From: Diphasiastrum complanatum
Taxonomy: Eukaryota; Streptophyta; Lycopodiopsida; Lycopodiales; Lycopodiaceae
Direction of reading: 5' to 3'
NCBI GenBank assembly: GCA_029204225.1
Contig: CM055103.1
Span: forward strand, 22,196,709-22,260,708
DNA: 64,000 bases
The notes below the pieces were generated by a model. It ran no database searches, was not told the origin of the DNA, and worked only from the letters and a program-made list of their open reading frames with translations. The translations under genes and the position numbers were made by a program. Below, in pieces: positions 51,700 to 64,000 of this stretch (position 1 is its first letter; every line of letters starts with the position of its first letter).

Positions 51700-52330
51700 A
51701 GAGAGTTTAAAGCAATCACATAGTTCCTCTTGCTAAAGCAAGACCAAACCCTTTGAAACCTTTATTCATAAGCCAACAAGGTACAATATAGTTGAAAAAT
51801 AAATACAGTATAGTAAAGCACCATAAAGCAAGACTTATTTCAAGGCATCCAGTTGATACCTGCCACCATCCCACAACACAAAACCACGCGAGTTAGTATG
51901 TGAGGAAGACAAGTGTCAACGCTGAATGTCAGTTGTCATCCATGTACAAAATAAGCATTGCTACTTAACAACGTAGTTTTAGAGTGAAAAAAAACATAGT
52001 CCAATCTTCCCATACATTGGTGATTTTTAGCGATAGTCTAAGCCGTCATATTACTGTATCAGGACGAGAGCCATACTGATCAATGTAACAAGCATTAGTC
52101 TATATCAATTTTAAATTTAAACTACGTATCGAAATATTGAAAAGACACTTTGCTAAACATGTACGAACAGTATTCTTGAAACAATTTTTAAAGTGAGCGA
52201 GGACACACGTACGACGGTATTAGGGCAAATCCATGCCATACTAATCCGTTGACCCACTGGTGAGTCGTGTAATGGTGTCAAAATCCCTTGAGCAAATCCG
52301 TGCTTTCCAGGGTGTACACACTCTATGACT
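51700..52330. repeat. Repeat C, related to 29185-29990 and to repeat A
   Basis: 51716-51990 matches 29185-29471 (AAAGCAAGACCAAACC, GTGTCAACGCTGAATGTCAG). 51995-52330 matches the start of repeats A and B (AGTCCAATCTTCCC, GGGCAAATCCATGCCAT). It is more diverged than A is from B. No RT lies next to it. Confidence 0.75.
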
Positions 52331-53900
52331 AGTTTTGATTACTAGTAAAAATTAGAAAGGGCAAACACCATAATAAAATTATTGAGAGCTGCTATATATA
52401 TATATTTTTTTAAATAGGAAGCATTTTTGGCTTTATGGGCCAAAAATTGTAATGATAACTTGTCATGGGTTGATTTAATCATTATAAAAATGTTGTCTTT
52501 AACTCCGTCGAGGTGTTGAAAAATTAAAGCACGCTTTAGAGCAGGCCCATACCTGGATGGTATTGGAAGCTCAATCCTGCCAAAATGCCATGATGTCATC
52601 GCTACTTATTGTATCTTCATGCATTGCCACAACAAGACTAAATTGATGAGTTTGATGTGGCGAATATCATACTTACTTTTAGTGTCAAACAATTTTTAGT
52701 TACAGCCATAATAATATTTCAAAACTACAATAAGGAATGGTACAACCTTTATCGTTTGAATAGGAGTGAGGTGCAGGAGTACATACTTGTAATTGGTGCG
52801 AGTTCCTATTGCTTATCGAAAGGTAAGAGTAAAGTCCTGATAATGTGGACTGCATGTATATGTCAAAACATAGTGGCCACTATGTAAGGTATCTATAGTT
52901 ATCATAGATGATAGCAATACCACCAAATGCGTACTATTACTCTTAAACAAGAAGGTTAGGTACAATAGAGAGCTAATACGTTATGAGCGCCTATCAGCGA
53001 AGAAAAAAATGTGTTTAAATGATGCAAACAGGTCGCTGCCATCAGCGACTAGCCTTTCATACATAAGCATTGTAATAAAACCATTGTAGGAAGTAATATT
53101 TTGAAGGGACAAGCAGCGTTGTCAGTTCGCGTGCCAGATGCGCCTCATACTGTAGTATGAATGCAAGCAAGTCTTGTAATGGAAGAGTAGTAACCGTACC
53201 TGAAGCTTTTTTGTGTATGGAGAGGCTGATCGCAAGTGGGTAGGTTGTTGCCACAACAATAAAATGCTTTGTAGAAGCAAGTAAGAGAGGAGGAGAGTAG
53301 AAGAGAAGCAAAGAGAGGAGGTAGAGAGAACCCTATAACGAATCTTTGCTTATAAATAGTGAATTAGTGAGCCTTACCGTGAAGCTTCAAGGAAGGGAGT
53401 ATGTATTGGTTGTCCATTGGCTGGTAAGAAGGTGAATCATAATCGTTCACTGCAGAGGTGTTGTTTAAAAAAAAATTCCACCATTTAGGAATATACCAAG
53501 TATTTGCAAGTGTAGAGTAATGGGGGGCTATAATGAACTAGATACTCCCCATATGAGAGAGAGAGAGAGAGAGAAATTTTAATTTGTTTTTATGATGATG
53601 ATGATTTTCTTTGCCGAACAGGTATATTAATTAGCCTTATGAACATTATTGCTAAATTCAAAAAATTCTTAAAAGATATGAAAGTAAAATATAAGACTCA
53701 AGAGTAAAAACCATCTAAAACAAATTACCTACTCTATTAGTAAAAGATGGGAAAACCCATCCAAGTTCAATAGACTAAAAGAATAAATCTAACCATCAAA
53801 AGGCTAGTGTTATGACATATAGCCTAAATTAATCAAAACCTACAACCTTAATCAAATCAACAACTAATATGTTGGTAGAATTAGATGTAGTTGTGGAGCA
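52331..53900. other. No gene recognised; one CGCTG hairpin and a (GA)n run
   Basis: A minus frame at 52342-52599 is open for 85 residues without a known motif. GTCGCTGCCATCAGCGAC (53032-53049) is a perfect short hairpin like those at 26184-26440. A (GA)n run lies at about 53553-53573. Confidence 0.4.
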
Positions 53901-53918
53901 GTTGAACCTACTACCATA

Positions 53919-55531
53919 TCACGTTGTCAAATTAAAAGTGATTGAGAATGTTGTAAAACTATTGAAATCCATTGATAACATTTTGAAAAAATAGCAGACA
54001 ATGTTGTCATTTGTGTAATCTTGATGTGTAAGTATAGGCTCTGCACATGTAGACAAGAAAACATCAAATATCTTGTGAAGACATCTATTAAGTTTAAATT
54101 GCAAAAGGAATGAAATCTTCCCTTGGTACCCCACCAAGATTGTGAATTTCTTTTGAGAGAACAAGATCTACTCATTGATGTGTTCAATGCCAATGAGCCT
54201 CTAGTAGAATGTGAGTTTGCTCTCAAACAACATAGAAATCACTATCATTTGTGATAGATGTCGAAACGTGGTAAATGTAAAAGATTGAATTTGCTCCATA
54301 AGAGTTTTTTTTTTTTAAATGGACTTGTTTTTTACCAAAGAAAGCTTCAAGGAGAGACAATTTAGACCTTGCAATTGAAGAAAATCAATCGTTAGCATCA
54401 CAAAGGATTTGTTGAAAAGAAAATTTTTATACATGTGCCACTTAATAAAAAAGAATAGGTTGGTTACTATGCTAAATATGAGATACCATTGCAACAAGAG
54501 TCCAACTTCTCAACAATACAGGAGCAGGCAAAATTGAACAAATCAAACCAACTCTACCATTAGATGTTGGAATTGAAATTTGTCTTTCCATGATTTTTTA
54601 TTCATATGTGTCAAGATTGTTTGGACCAATTAATCAATGAAATTTATCCAATAAAGTGTCATCAAAATTCCTCAATAGTGAGTAACTTCAAGAGTGGGAA
54701 GAACAATATAACTAAGTTGTTGAGCAAAGTATTGTGTAAGAAGGTCAAAAGCAACCCATGTCTTTTCTAACTTGGGCAATAAGTCAGAATGATGCAAATT
54801 TTTCTTCAAAGTCTTTTGTAGAAAAGATGTAACAAAATTAAAAGAGCCAAAAGCGACCCCAAGCTCCCTAATATTGCCGTTAGGAGTAAAAAATCTTGAC
54901 TTAGAGAAATATCCAATAGAAGGCCATGAGGACTCCAAGCCACACATTAAGTTCTAAAGAAGAAAGTGATTTTTGAAAACAAAAGGTGAAAATGTTGAAA
55001 CTTCATCACTTGTCGGTCTTACAATATGTGTTAAATTGCGATGAAAGCTAGAAGTATTACAAAGCCAATACTCATCCAATGCTAATGGTGTATCAATTGT
55101 CATTTCACGTACATGCTTTTTATTTATTTTCTGGAGAAACTTTATGTAGTTGACAAATACATCTTATAATATGAAAAAATAGAGCAATTTATTTTATTGA
55201 AAGTAAAGTCCCTAGAGTCACCTTTTGCCAACAATGGATCATTTCTTCCAAACAAAGGTACAAGGGAAGTGAAAGATATGTGCAACAGAAACGTTTTCGC
55301 TAGTAGCCTAGTACTGGATAAAGAAGAATACACTATCATGGCTTGATTTTCATTCTTTTTAGGACTGACTTTAATAGCACTGCTTTGCCAATTTTTTAAA
55401 ATTTGCAGCAAAATCTCATGTAAATGATCTTTTGAATAACTCATGACAACAAACAATAGATTTAAATTTCTTTGGCATATACATGAACTAATTACAACTT
55501 CAACGTAAGAACTACTAGAATCTTTCAACAT
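53919..55531 (-). pseudogene. Possible non-LTR reverse transcriptase remnant
   Basis: The minus frame 54947-54672 reads IRELGVAFGSFNFVTSFLQKTL then LLPKLEKTWVAFDLLTQYFAQQLSYIVL. This resembles the block after the RT palm in non-LTR elements (LGVPxGS...F...., then L..L.D.Q.A..LL..C..Q...Y..R). Neighbouring minus frames (55142-55531, 53919-54226) are open but unrecognised. No catalytic box was found. The call rests on one block and is weak. Confidence 0.35.
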
Positions 55532-55539
55532 TTTCCCTC

Positions 55540-56940
55540 TATTCTAGTAGGGCTTTGACTAATAAAGGATTGGCATGGAAGTTTTCTGGGATCTCAATGC
55601 CTTGGTCATATCTTAAAATTATAAGACATTCAATGTTTTGAACAAGACTGATAAATTGATTGGAGAAGTAACATGAGCTTTTTTCTCTTTTTGATCCCTA
55701 AGCAGATTTGTACTTACCATAAAGAGCATAGCTTGTATACTTGCATATTTAGATTGGAATATTTATGCTCTTGCAACAAGCTTGCCATTCCCTCTGTTTA
55801 CTTTGTGTGTAGTTCTTCAAAATGTTGCTTTATGATTGATATTGCATGGTTGTTTATGTTGGTGTTTATTCGACAAGTCGTTGCATTTGTGCTTTGCTTC
55901 AAGTTATCAAATCCTTTCAAACTTCTTTTTTAAGTTTTTACTTAATAATAAAGATATTTCAATTGTTGATGGTGTTGATTCTTGATTATTGACATTTGAT
56001 CAGTTTTAATTGCGAGGATAGTGCTCTTGCAAAGTGCTAAATTTTAAATTGAATAAAGGTTCCATGATAGAAGGAGTGAAAAAGCACCATCTACATAATT
56101 TATTGGGAGAGTTGATGCCAAAAAAATTAATGCCTATGACAAATCAAAAGTAAGACTACAAGAAGCGTTCAATTTGCCAAGTTGAAAAACACTCATTGAA
56201 GTGTTTAATACTTCCCATGCACAATTGACCACAACACATGTGGAAAAGCCTTCCTCTCGGGTAGAGAGAGAATCCAAGTACTAACACTCGAGTAGAGAGA
56301 GAAACTAAAGATTGCTCAAAATGAGTATAAATCTCAATAACCCCATGAAACTTAATTACAAATGAACTAAGACTCATATATGTAGCAACGCGAGGTAGAG
56401 GGGAGTGAAACATGATTGGACCCCTTTTTTACCTCCTCTAAATCCTATTGGTTGAGTGACATATGTGCTCTCTAACTTGATTGGACCAATTTGATGGAGT
56501 TCTAGCTTTTGATTGGTCACTAACTCTCATGCCAACACATAGTGACGAGTCACACACCCAACGTCAACTTGAAAAATGTAAGTAGCCTAATCTAACTCGA
56601 GCTACATCACTTTCTACTTTTGGCCAAATCAAGCCTTTACATGTGTACTTGCATAAATTGCCTCTATTGCCAAAAATGGCCTAATCAACATCTAACATGT
56701 GGCTAGATCTCTACTAAAAACTTGAGTACCCCTGACTCAATATAGATCTAACATAATTAATCTATTTTCCAAACGTGGGAACATACTCCACACGTGTGAG
56801 ATTTTCTTACATACAAGAATTTGTAAAATATGCAAGCTAGATTTTGCCAATTTTTCACACTGCTCCTCAAAAACTAGCTTGGTAAGGTACTAGATCAAAC
56901 AAGAGACTTGTGAAACTTGTTGAGTTGATCCTTTGGTATG
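55540..56940. other. No gene recognised
   Basis: AT-rich, with short frames only (for example 55673-55933 + and 56156-56413 -). None has a motif I can name. Confidence 0.4.
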
Positions 56941-56944
56941 CATA

Positions 56945-57608
56945 TTATGTGAAAACTAGCCAAGGGATCCTCCATAACAACTTCACCATATCCATGATAA
57001 GGTTTCTTTGGTAGAAATCACTTGAAAATTGTCTCTCTTTGCCATGAATTGTGAGCCACATAGACTCGGCCTTGCCTTTTGAAAATCCTCTTGAAACCAC
57101 GTGTTGAGAAGACTCCTTCTCAAGCCTTGGCAAATTCCCATCATGCACTTGGATTTTTGGTAGATTTGATAATCCTACCATCATCCTTTTGATTGAGATG
57201 AGATCTTCCTTACTCCTTATATTTAAAGGAATATTGGCAAAGCATATGGATCTAAAGATCCCTAAAGTATCAACTATAAGAGATACCTTGAAATGAAGTT
57301 TTCAAATAAGAAGTCACATGAAATGGCACTCATGAAATGAGATCATCCAAATGAACAAGATAAGAGAATTGATGAGAAGTAGACCTCCTTGGCAATAAAT
57401 CTCCATGTGCTTTTGCCAAAGCACCATCTTCATGAGCCTTATCATCTTGGAACATAGGTTGAGGTAGATCACTTGCCTTCTCCTCCTTGAGATGATCCAA
57501 GCTCCTCTTGGCCACACTTCCACAAGGATTAGCATCAATCTTGAAAATATTACGGAAACCATCGTCTTGTTGGTGGTAGTTTGTGTTTGTGATGGACGGT
57601 GATGCCAA
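56945..57608 (-). pseudogene. Copia GAG-pre-integrase region, relic
   Basis: The minus strand 57184-56945 reads GLSNLPKIQVHDGNLPRLEKESSQHVVSRGFSKGKAES. This follows the copia pre-integrase pattern GLP.......C..C..GK, but both cysteines are changed (VSRGFSKGK for CxxCxxGK). The frame 57608-57330 upstream is Asp/Lys/His-rich and unassigned. It lies outside and downstream of the copia pol at 58925, so it is a separate or rearranged piece. Confidence 0.4.
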
Positions 57609-57904
57609 TAGGAAAAGAAAGATGATTAATGTGATTATTGTGCTTAACAGGAACGTGGATTACTTAGAGAACGGAGGTTGCGAGCTATTCTTTTTTGTTT
57701 AAAAGGATTATCAGTGTAGGAGTCTTATACTGCCATGAAAGAGAGATTGCAGAATACAATTAGGCGTCTCAAACAGCCATGCAATCCTCTAATACTGATA
57801 ATCTGATTAAGAAGAGAATGTGGAAATAATTTAGGCGTCAGAGACAACCATATATTTCTCTTTATGTGATGTTTGCGTAAGAGGAGTAAAAGGAAATTTC
57901 ATTC

Positions 57905-58130
57905 AACAAGAATGCAAAAAGATGTAGAACAGTAGCGAATTTGTATAGTAAATTGCGCTGATAGGCGCGTGATCCTACTTACATATTTAAGACAATTGCT
58001 AAAGTGCTATATATACATGTATATATAGCACTTTAGCAATTGTCTTAAATATGTAAGTAGGATCACGCGCCTATCAGCGCAATTTACTATACAAATTCGC
58101 TACTGTTCTACATCTTTTTGCATTCTTGTT
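57905..58130. repeat. Perfect 226 bp palindrome
   Basis: Two 113 bp arms are exact complements with no spacer, centred on ACATGT between 58017 and 58018. I compared them base by base. The next outer pair (57904 C, 58131 A) fails. The arms include TATATATA near the centre and GCGCTGATAGGCGCGTGATC. No coding potential. Confidence 0.97.
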
Positions 58131-58909
58131 AGCTATGTATGTATGTATCTCTATAATCACTAACTTTGAGAAGTTAGCTATTGAAGACCTCTTCTGGTCG
58201 TTTGATCTCTGTCATGTACTACTGTATCTATCTGTTACATCTACTCCTTCAATCGCTCATTTACATGTATATATAAGAACTGGAAGATCTTGTATTATTT
58301 TACTTTACATTTATAAGATCACTTAACAGCTAATTAACTGACTGATAAGAACAATCGTTATTGGAGCGTGAAGACGTAAACAGTCTGTACTTGAAATCCT
58401 GTGAATTTCTGCAAAGTGTCGCCTGTGTATAATCCAGTGTAAAACTGTGGTGTCAGGATTTTTCTTCACAAGTGTCGCCTATAAAAAATTGCATGTAAAA
58501 ATTCAGTGTCGCTTTTGCCCTAATTGTCGCTTATCAAAAATTGCATGTAAAAATGTAGTGTCACTTTTTGCCCTAATTGTCGCCTGTCAAAAACTGCATG
58601 TAAAAATGTAGTGTCGCATTTTTTGCAAAAAGTGTCACTTTTTTGGAAGTGCCTAAATGGCCCAAAAATAACTTTCATAAGTGTCACTAAACACTTGGTT
58701 GCTCAAAAAGATAAAATTTGGCAACAATGTCGAGTGTCGAGTTTTTCGCCTGTTGAAAAACCTGAGTAAATATGCAGACTGTACTGACTATAATGCAAAT
58801 ATGCAGACTGTTGAAAAACAGTTCATTTTCTGCAGGTTTCATTTGAGAGAGTAAAAATCGAAGGAAGAAGGGCTGTTGGGATGAGTAGGTGTTAGAATAA
58901 ATTCCAACA
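58131..58909 (-). mobile_element. 3' LTR of second copia element, with minisatellite
   Basis: On the minus strand it begins TGTTGGAATTTATTC at 58909, right after the polypurine tract. It contains the 53 bp tandem repeats at 58461-58640. Its far end is not fixed; it may run into or through the palindrome. Confidence 0.5.
58461..58640. repeat. Minisatellite, about 53 bp unit, three to four copies
   Basis: TTGCATGTAAAAAT recurs at 58489, 58541 and (as CTGCATGTAAAAAT) 58594. GTGTCGC(T)TTTTTGCCCTAATTGTCGC lies between the copies. Confidence 0.9.
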
Positions 58910-58920
58910 CTCCCCCTTAA
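58910..58920 (-). promoter_or_regulatory. Copia polypurine tract
   Basis: The minus strand reads TTAAGGGGGAG before TGTTGGAA, the LTR start. Confidence 0.75.
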
Positions 58921-58924
58921 GCTA

Positions 58925-60770
58925 ATTGCTATGAATTTGAACTGCAATTGAGATTTATTATATCTACTAAAGTAGAATGTTTATCTCTAGACAATGGCTT
59001 TGTCAAAATATCAGTCAACATACTGTCTATATGATAGTAACTTAGTACAATATCTTTATTCTGAACTTTTTCTCTAAGAAAATTGAATTGAACTTCTATA
59101 TGCTTAGTTCTATTATGAGTTCCTGGGTTCAGAGATAGAGCTATGCATCTCTGATTGTCGCACTAGAGTATTGTTGGACCGATCTGTGAGAATGGCATCC
59201 TGCAGTAGCCTCCTTAGTCATACTATCTCCTTCACTGCTGATGTAGCTGCAACATATTCAAATTCTGTAGAGGACAACGAAATGCAATTCTGCTTTCTGC
59301 TATTTCATGAAATGGGTCCTTCTACAAGGAAACAAATATAATCTGATGTGGATTTTCTGGTATCCACATCTCCTGCCCAATCGGAATCTGAATATGTGGT
59401 CAGTGTGAGTGCATCTTTTGTATTACCATTGTAGCTCAAAGCATAGTGCTTTGAAGCTTGAATGTACCTCAGAACTCTTTGTAGAGCTTTCCAGTTATGT
59501 AAGCCTGGATTGGACATGTATTGAGACAATGTGCTTACTGCATATGCTAGATCAAGTTCTGTGCAGACCATGGAGTACATTATAGATCCTATGACGGACT
59601 GATAAGGATACTTGCACATTTCTTGCTGATCTGCTTGGATTCTGGGGCACACGTCTTTGGACAGCTTACATCCTAGATCCATAGGTGTGTCTATGGGCTT
59701 GCAGTCCTCCATGCCATATCTGCGAAGTACATTGTTTAGGTAGGACTCTTGGCTTATAGTAATCCTTCTGTTTGCGCGATCTCTGTGAATCTCCCTGCCA
59801 AGTAGGTAATGGACTGGGCCTAAATCAGTCATCTCAATTCTGATGAAAGCAGAGATTTGGTTTCCAGTAATAACTGATTTGAATTGTTGATAATTAAGGA
59901 ATCATCGTATAATGCTATTATAACATAGCTTGACCCCTTTTGTCTGAGATATATATTACAATTTGTAGAGCAAGAAGTGGAGTTATGCTGCAACAAGAAT
60001 TGATTTATTCTATCATACCAGGCCTTGGGAGCTTGCTTAAGACCATATAATGCCTTATGCAATTTACATACCAAATGCTCTTTGCTTTAAAGGACATAAC
60101 CTTCTGGTTGATAAATGAATATGTCTTCTTGTATATATCCATGTAGGAATGTTGTCTGGATGTCCATCTAGTGAATGTCCAGATCTTCTACAGTAGCTAT
60201 AGCTAGCAAGGTGCGAATAGATTGATGCTTTACCACTAGACTGAAGGTGTCAATGTAATCTATTCCATAAACTTTCTTCAAATCCTTTAACCACTAAACG
60301 AGCTTTCCATTTGGATATTGATCCATCTGGCTTAAGCTTTAGCTTGAAGATCCATTTAGAGTCAATAGGCTTTATACCTGCAGGAGGATTAACAAGACTC
60401 TAGGTCTTGTTCTTCATCCAGGAATGATACTCAGCATCCGTGGCAACGTTCCATTCGTCTGCATTGGGCATTAATAGTGCTTCTGCAACAGTGGCAGGTT
60501 CATCATGACTAATGAACGCCTGAGGGACAAAACGATTAGGTTGTTATCGTTGTCTTGTAGACCTTTGAACTGCAGGTGCTTGTGGATGTTTCTCCTGTGT
60601 AAATGACTGGGATAGCTTCAGCTTGTGATTGAACAATCATGGGTCTAGGCCCATCGATGGGAAATAGAGCTGTTGGGACAAACGCTTGCGTTTGAACATT
60701 CGTAGGTCGATGCCTATCGATGGATAATGGAGCTGCTGTGACAAACTCCTGCATTGGCTACTTCTGCTTG
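58925..60770 (-). pseudogene. Ty1/copia pol: linker, RT, RNase H, decayed
   Basis: On the minus strand a linker at 60754-60536 is followed by PNADEWNVATDAEYHSWMKNKT and the start of RT with stops (60075-60530). RT middle comes next (59829-60074: VCKLHKALYGLKQAPKAWYDR). Its catalytic box reads ALYDDSLII in place of YVDD. RT end and RNase H follow (59305-59832: GPVHYLLGREIHRD, YGMEDCKPIDTPMD, YPYQSVIGSIMYSM, LAYAVSTLSQYM, YSDSDWAGDVDTRKSTSDY). A frameshifted RNase H end lies at 58925-59300. Integrase and gag are missing to the right of 60770. Clearly inactive. Confidence 0.9.
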
Positions 60771-62622
60771 AAATTATGGAATTTATCTAAATAAAACGCG
60801 CAAAAAATTCACTCTCAAATTGTCAAAACCCTTTGGCTACTACAACATATTCCTGAAGTCCATTGATACATACATGGTCTTTTTCCACTATTAATAATTT
60901 TAACGTTGTTGCATTCGTTATGCTTAGTTGGTATCCTAATGTCTTGGTGCCTTTCGCATAATTTGAGATTACTATACTAGAATTATATGGTGGAGCTACT
61001 ATATTTATGGTTGTGTTGTTTTCTTAAGCAATTAGATTTTTTTAGTGTGATGTCACAACTTTTGATCAAATGTTCCTTATGGGTCCCTTTCTTTGGCATA
61101 TTGCTTTGCAAAGCTAACATCTTCAACAATTTATTTATGTTGTAGCATATATTTCAATACTTGTCATTTTGCAACTACATTCATTGGCTTTAGTCAATTG
61201 TTTTCAATAGATAAGAATCCTTTTTATTGCCAACGTTGAGAGCCATGTTTTTGTTAGTTGGAAAGTATTATGGACTCACATACAACCTTAACAAACTAGG
61301 TGACACACAACCTTCTCGAGTTCCATAACCTTAAACTTGTAGAAAGTTCACTTAAGCGCCTCTAGCTTATATAAATACTTGCTATTCATTTGGTAATCAT
61401 TGCTTGTGGAGACTACTCATCTATTTCCTTTTGGGAGGTATAGCCATGGATGATAAATTTGTGATTCATTCAATATTCTTTGTGGGGCATTGCTATTTGC
61501 AATCATGTATTATCATTTAGGTTTGCTCCCATGTCTATGATTTTTGTCATGACCTTAGAAATACGATACAAGTGGTGAGTATCTTAGACACAATGTTTAC
61601 ACACAATATGGTTATTCCAAGCAATTTGAAAATACAATCTAGATCTTTCAAATGGATATCAAAAGTGAAAGGAGAAACATATTGGACATAGTGTGGAGTA
61701 ACATGAATAGAAATTTTTAGTTGCAATTTCCTTTTTGTATACATGATGGTGTACATGCAACAATGATGTACTTGAGCAATTTCAAATATTGCCTAATAAT
61801 GATCCATTCCCAATTACACTTCGAAATATGAAAGCAAGCTAGCTAATGTTTCCACCTAGAGCTATGTAAGGTGAAGATGGACCACTATAAAAAGACGGCT
61901 TTTATCACTCTTGATTGAAAGATATAAATCTATGGTGAAAAATCAATAACCACAATATGCAAGCCTTGTGTACTTGCAAAAGTACATACCAGTTAGCAAA
62001 TGTAAATGTTGTATATTAGAAAACCTATATGGACTAGAGGTTATGTTTAGGACTTCTTGTATATGTTATTGGAAGCAAAACCGTGATACTTAGAATCAAG
62101 TGGCAATAGGGTTCGAACCTTTGCGCTTTCTTGGCCTCTGACCACCTACATCCTTGTCAAATAAAATGGCCAGGATGTCCCATTCTTAATATCATTCTAA
62201 ATGAGACATTGTACCTCTAGTATCCAGAAAAAAAGATTCGAACGAAATCCTATTCTTGAAATTCAGTTTAAGGTCCAGCTTAGCTTTCTCTTGACAGGTC
62301 GAAAATATACAAAGTGCTTATGCCGAATCCACCCACACCAATACCGACACTTGGGAATTGCTCCTCGGGGCAAACATCTATGCAGATATATGTGTCCATC
62401 AAACCTTTTCAACCTAGTAACTTTCCCGAGGCTTTCGCCACTTCATGCATACCCTCTGAAGTTTTATTGACTGCCTTCAGCAGAATTATGGTATGATATA
62501 GAAACGATATCACGACTGTCTCCCATAGCACAGAGGTATCAAAAACAATGAGTTGCCAAGCAAAGCTGAAATCAACTTATATCAAACCACAAATTGCAGA
62601 AGAAAGCGTACATAACAAGGTA
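60771..62622. other. Intergenic, no gene recognised
   Basis: AT-rich sequence between the copia relic and the 3' end of the kinase gene. It may include the kinase 3' UTR (below 62623). No IFT54-like final exon was found here. Confidence 0.4.
62095..62185 (-). repeat. Possible tRNA-related SINE
   Basis: The minus strand has GGTTCGAACCC, a perfect B-box, about 30 bases after GGTGGTCAGAGG, an A-box-like word. The spacing is short and no tail is clear. Confidence 0.25.
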
Positions 62623-63847
<1,225 letters not shown>

Positions 63848-64000
63848 CTGCGATGCCATGATCACAACAAAAAATCTAGTCTGAAGCAAGGAGACAAGAT
63901 AATAACTCAGCCTGCAGCCTATACATGTAAGTAAAAAATATTGCAAAAGACATTTTCAAGATAAGCGTGGAAGGCTGCTGCAATTTTGTGCATCAATCTA

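Overview
This is nuclear DNA from a land plant with a large, repeat-rich genome. It is AT-rich, has spliced genes with multi-kilobase introns, and carries many decayed Ty3/gypsy, Ty1/copia and LINE copies. Five exons in perfect phase (16112-34192, + strand) give the C-terminal half of an IFT54/TRAF3IP1-like intraflagellar-transport protein. In plants this machinery is known only from lineages with motile sperm. With a 12.9 kb intron and this transposon load, a cycad, Ginkgo or a large-genome fern or lycophyte is more likely than a flowering plant or conifer. That is an inference, not a determination.

Layout: 1-5460 holds broken gypsy pieces in both orientations, two LTR ends with tRNA-Met primer sites, and a tRNA-related SINE-like unit. 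5460-10650 is a + strand gypsy element with gag, zinc knuckle, protease, truncated reverse transcriptase (RT), integrase, polypurine tract and a long 3' LTR; it has lost most of RT and RNase H. 10700-11330 is a GCATGTCA minisatellite. 11620-13124 holds two degenerate copies of a chromodomain integrase end. 16112-34192 is the IFT54-like gene, whose introns carry an LTR with primer site, a MITE, LINE pieces in both orientations, and a Penelope-like RT (minus strand) flanked by ~1 kb direct repeats. The right-hand repeat is cut by a later LTR insertion.

34700-41511 is a stack of minus-strand gypsy relics: three gag regions, integrase, an RT sliver and a plant-type RNase H domain. 43000-45280 is a 5'-truncated copia element ending in a fold-back. 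47860-49075 is a miniature chromovirus. 49900-51380 is a decayed tandem array. 51700-52330 is a third copy of part of the Penelope-associated repeat. 56945-60770 has copia relics and a perfect 226 bp palindrome. 62623-63847 (minus) is the kinase end of an LRR receptor-like kinase, convergent with the IFT54-like gene.

Only two host genes are supported, and both are partial. The IFT54-like gene is cut off on its 5' side by the window or by unrecognised exons, and its last exon was not found. The kinase runs off the right edge. Everything else is mobile-element debris or unassigned intron or intergenic DNA. Repeat limits given here come from comparison by eye and are approximate.
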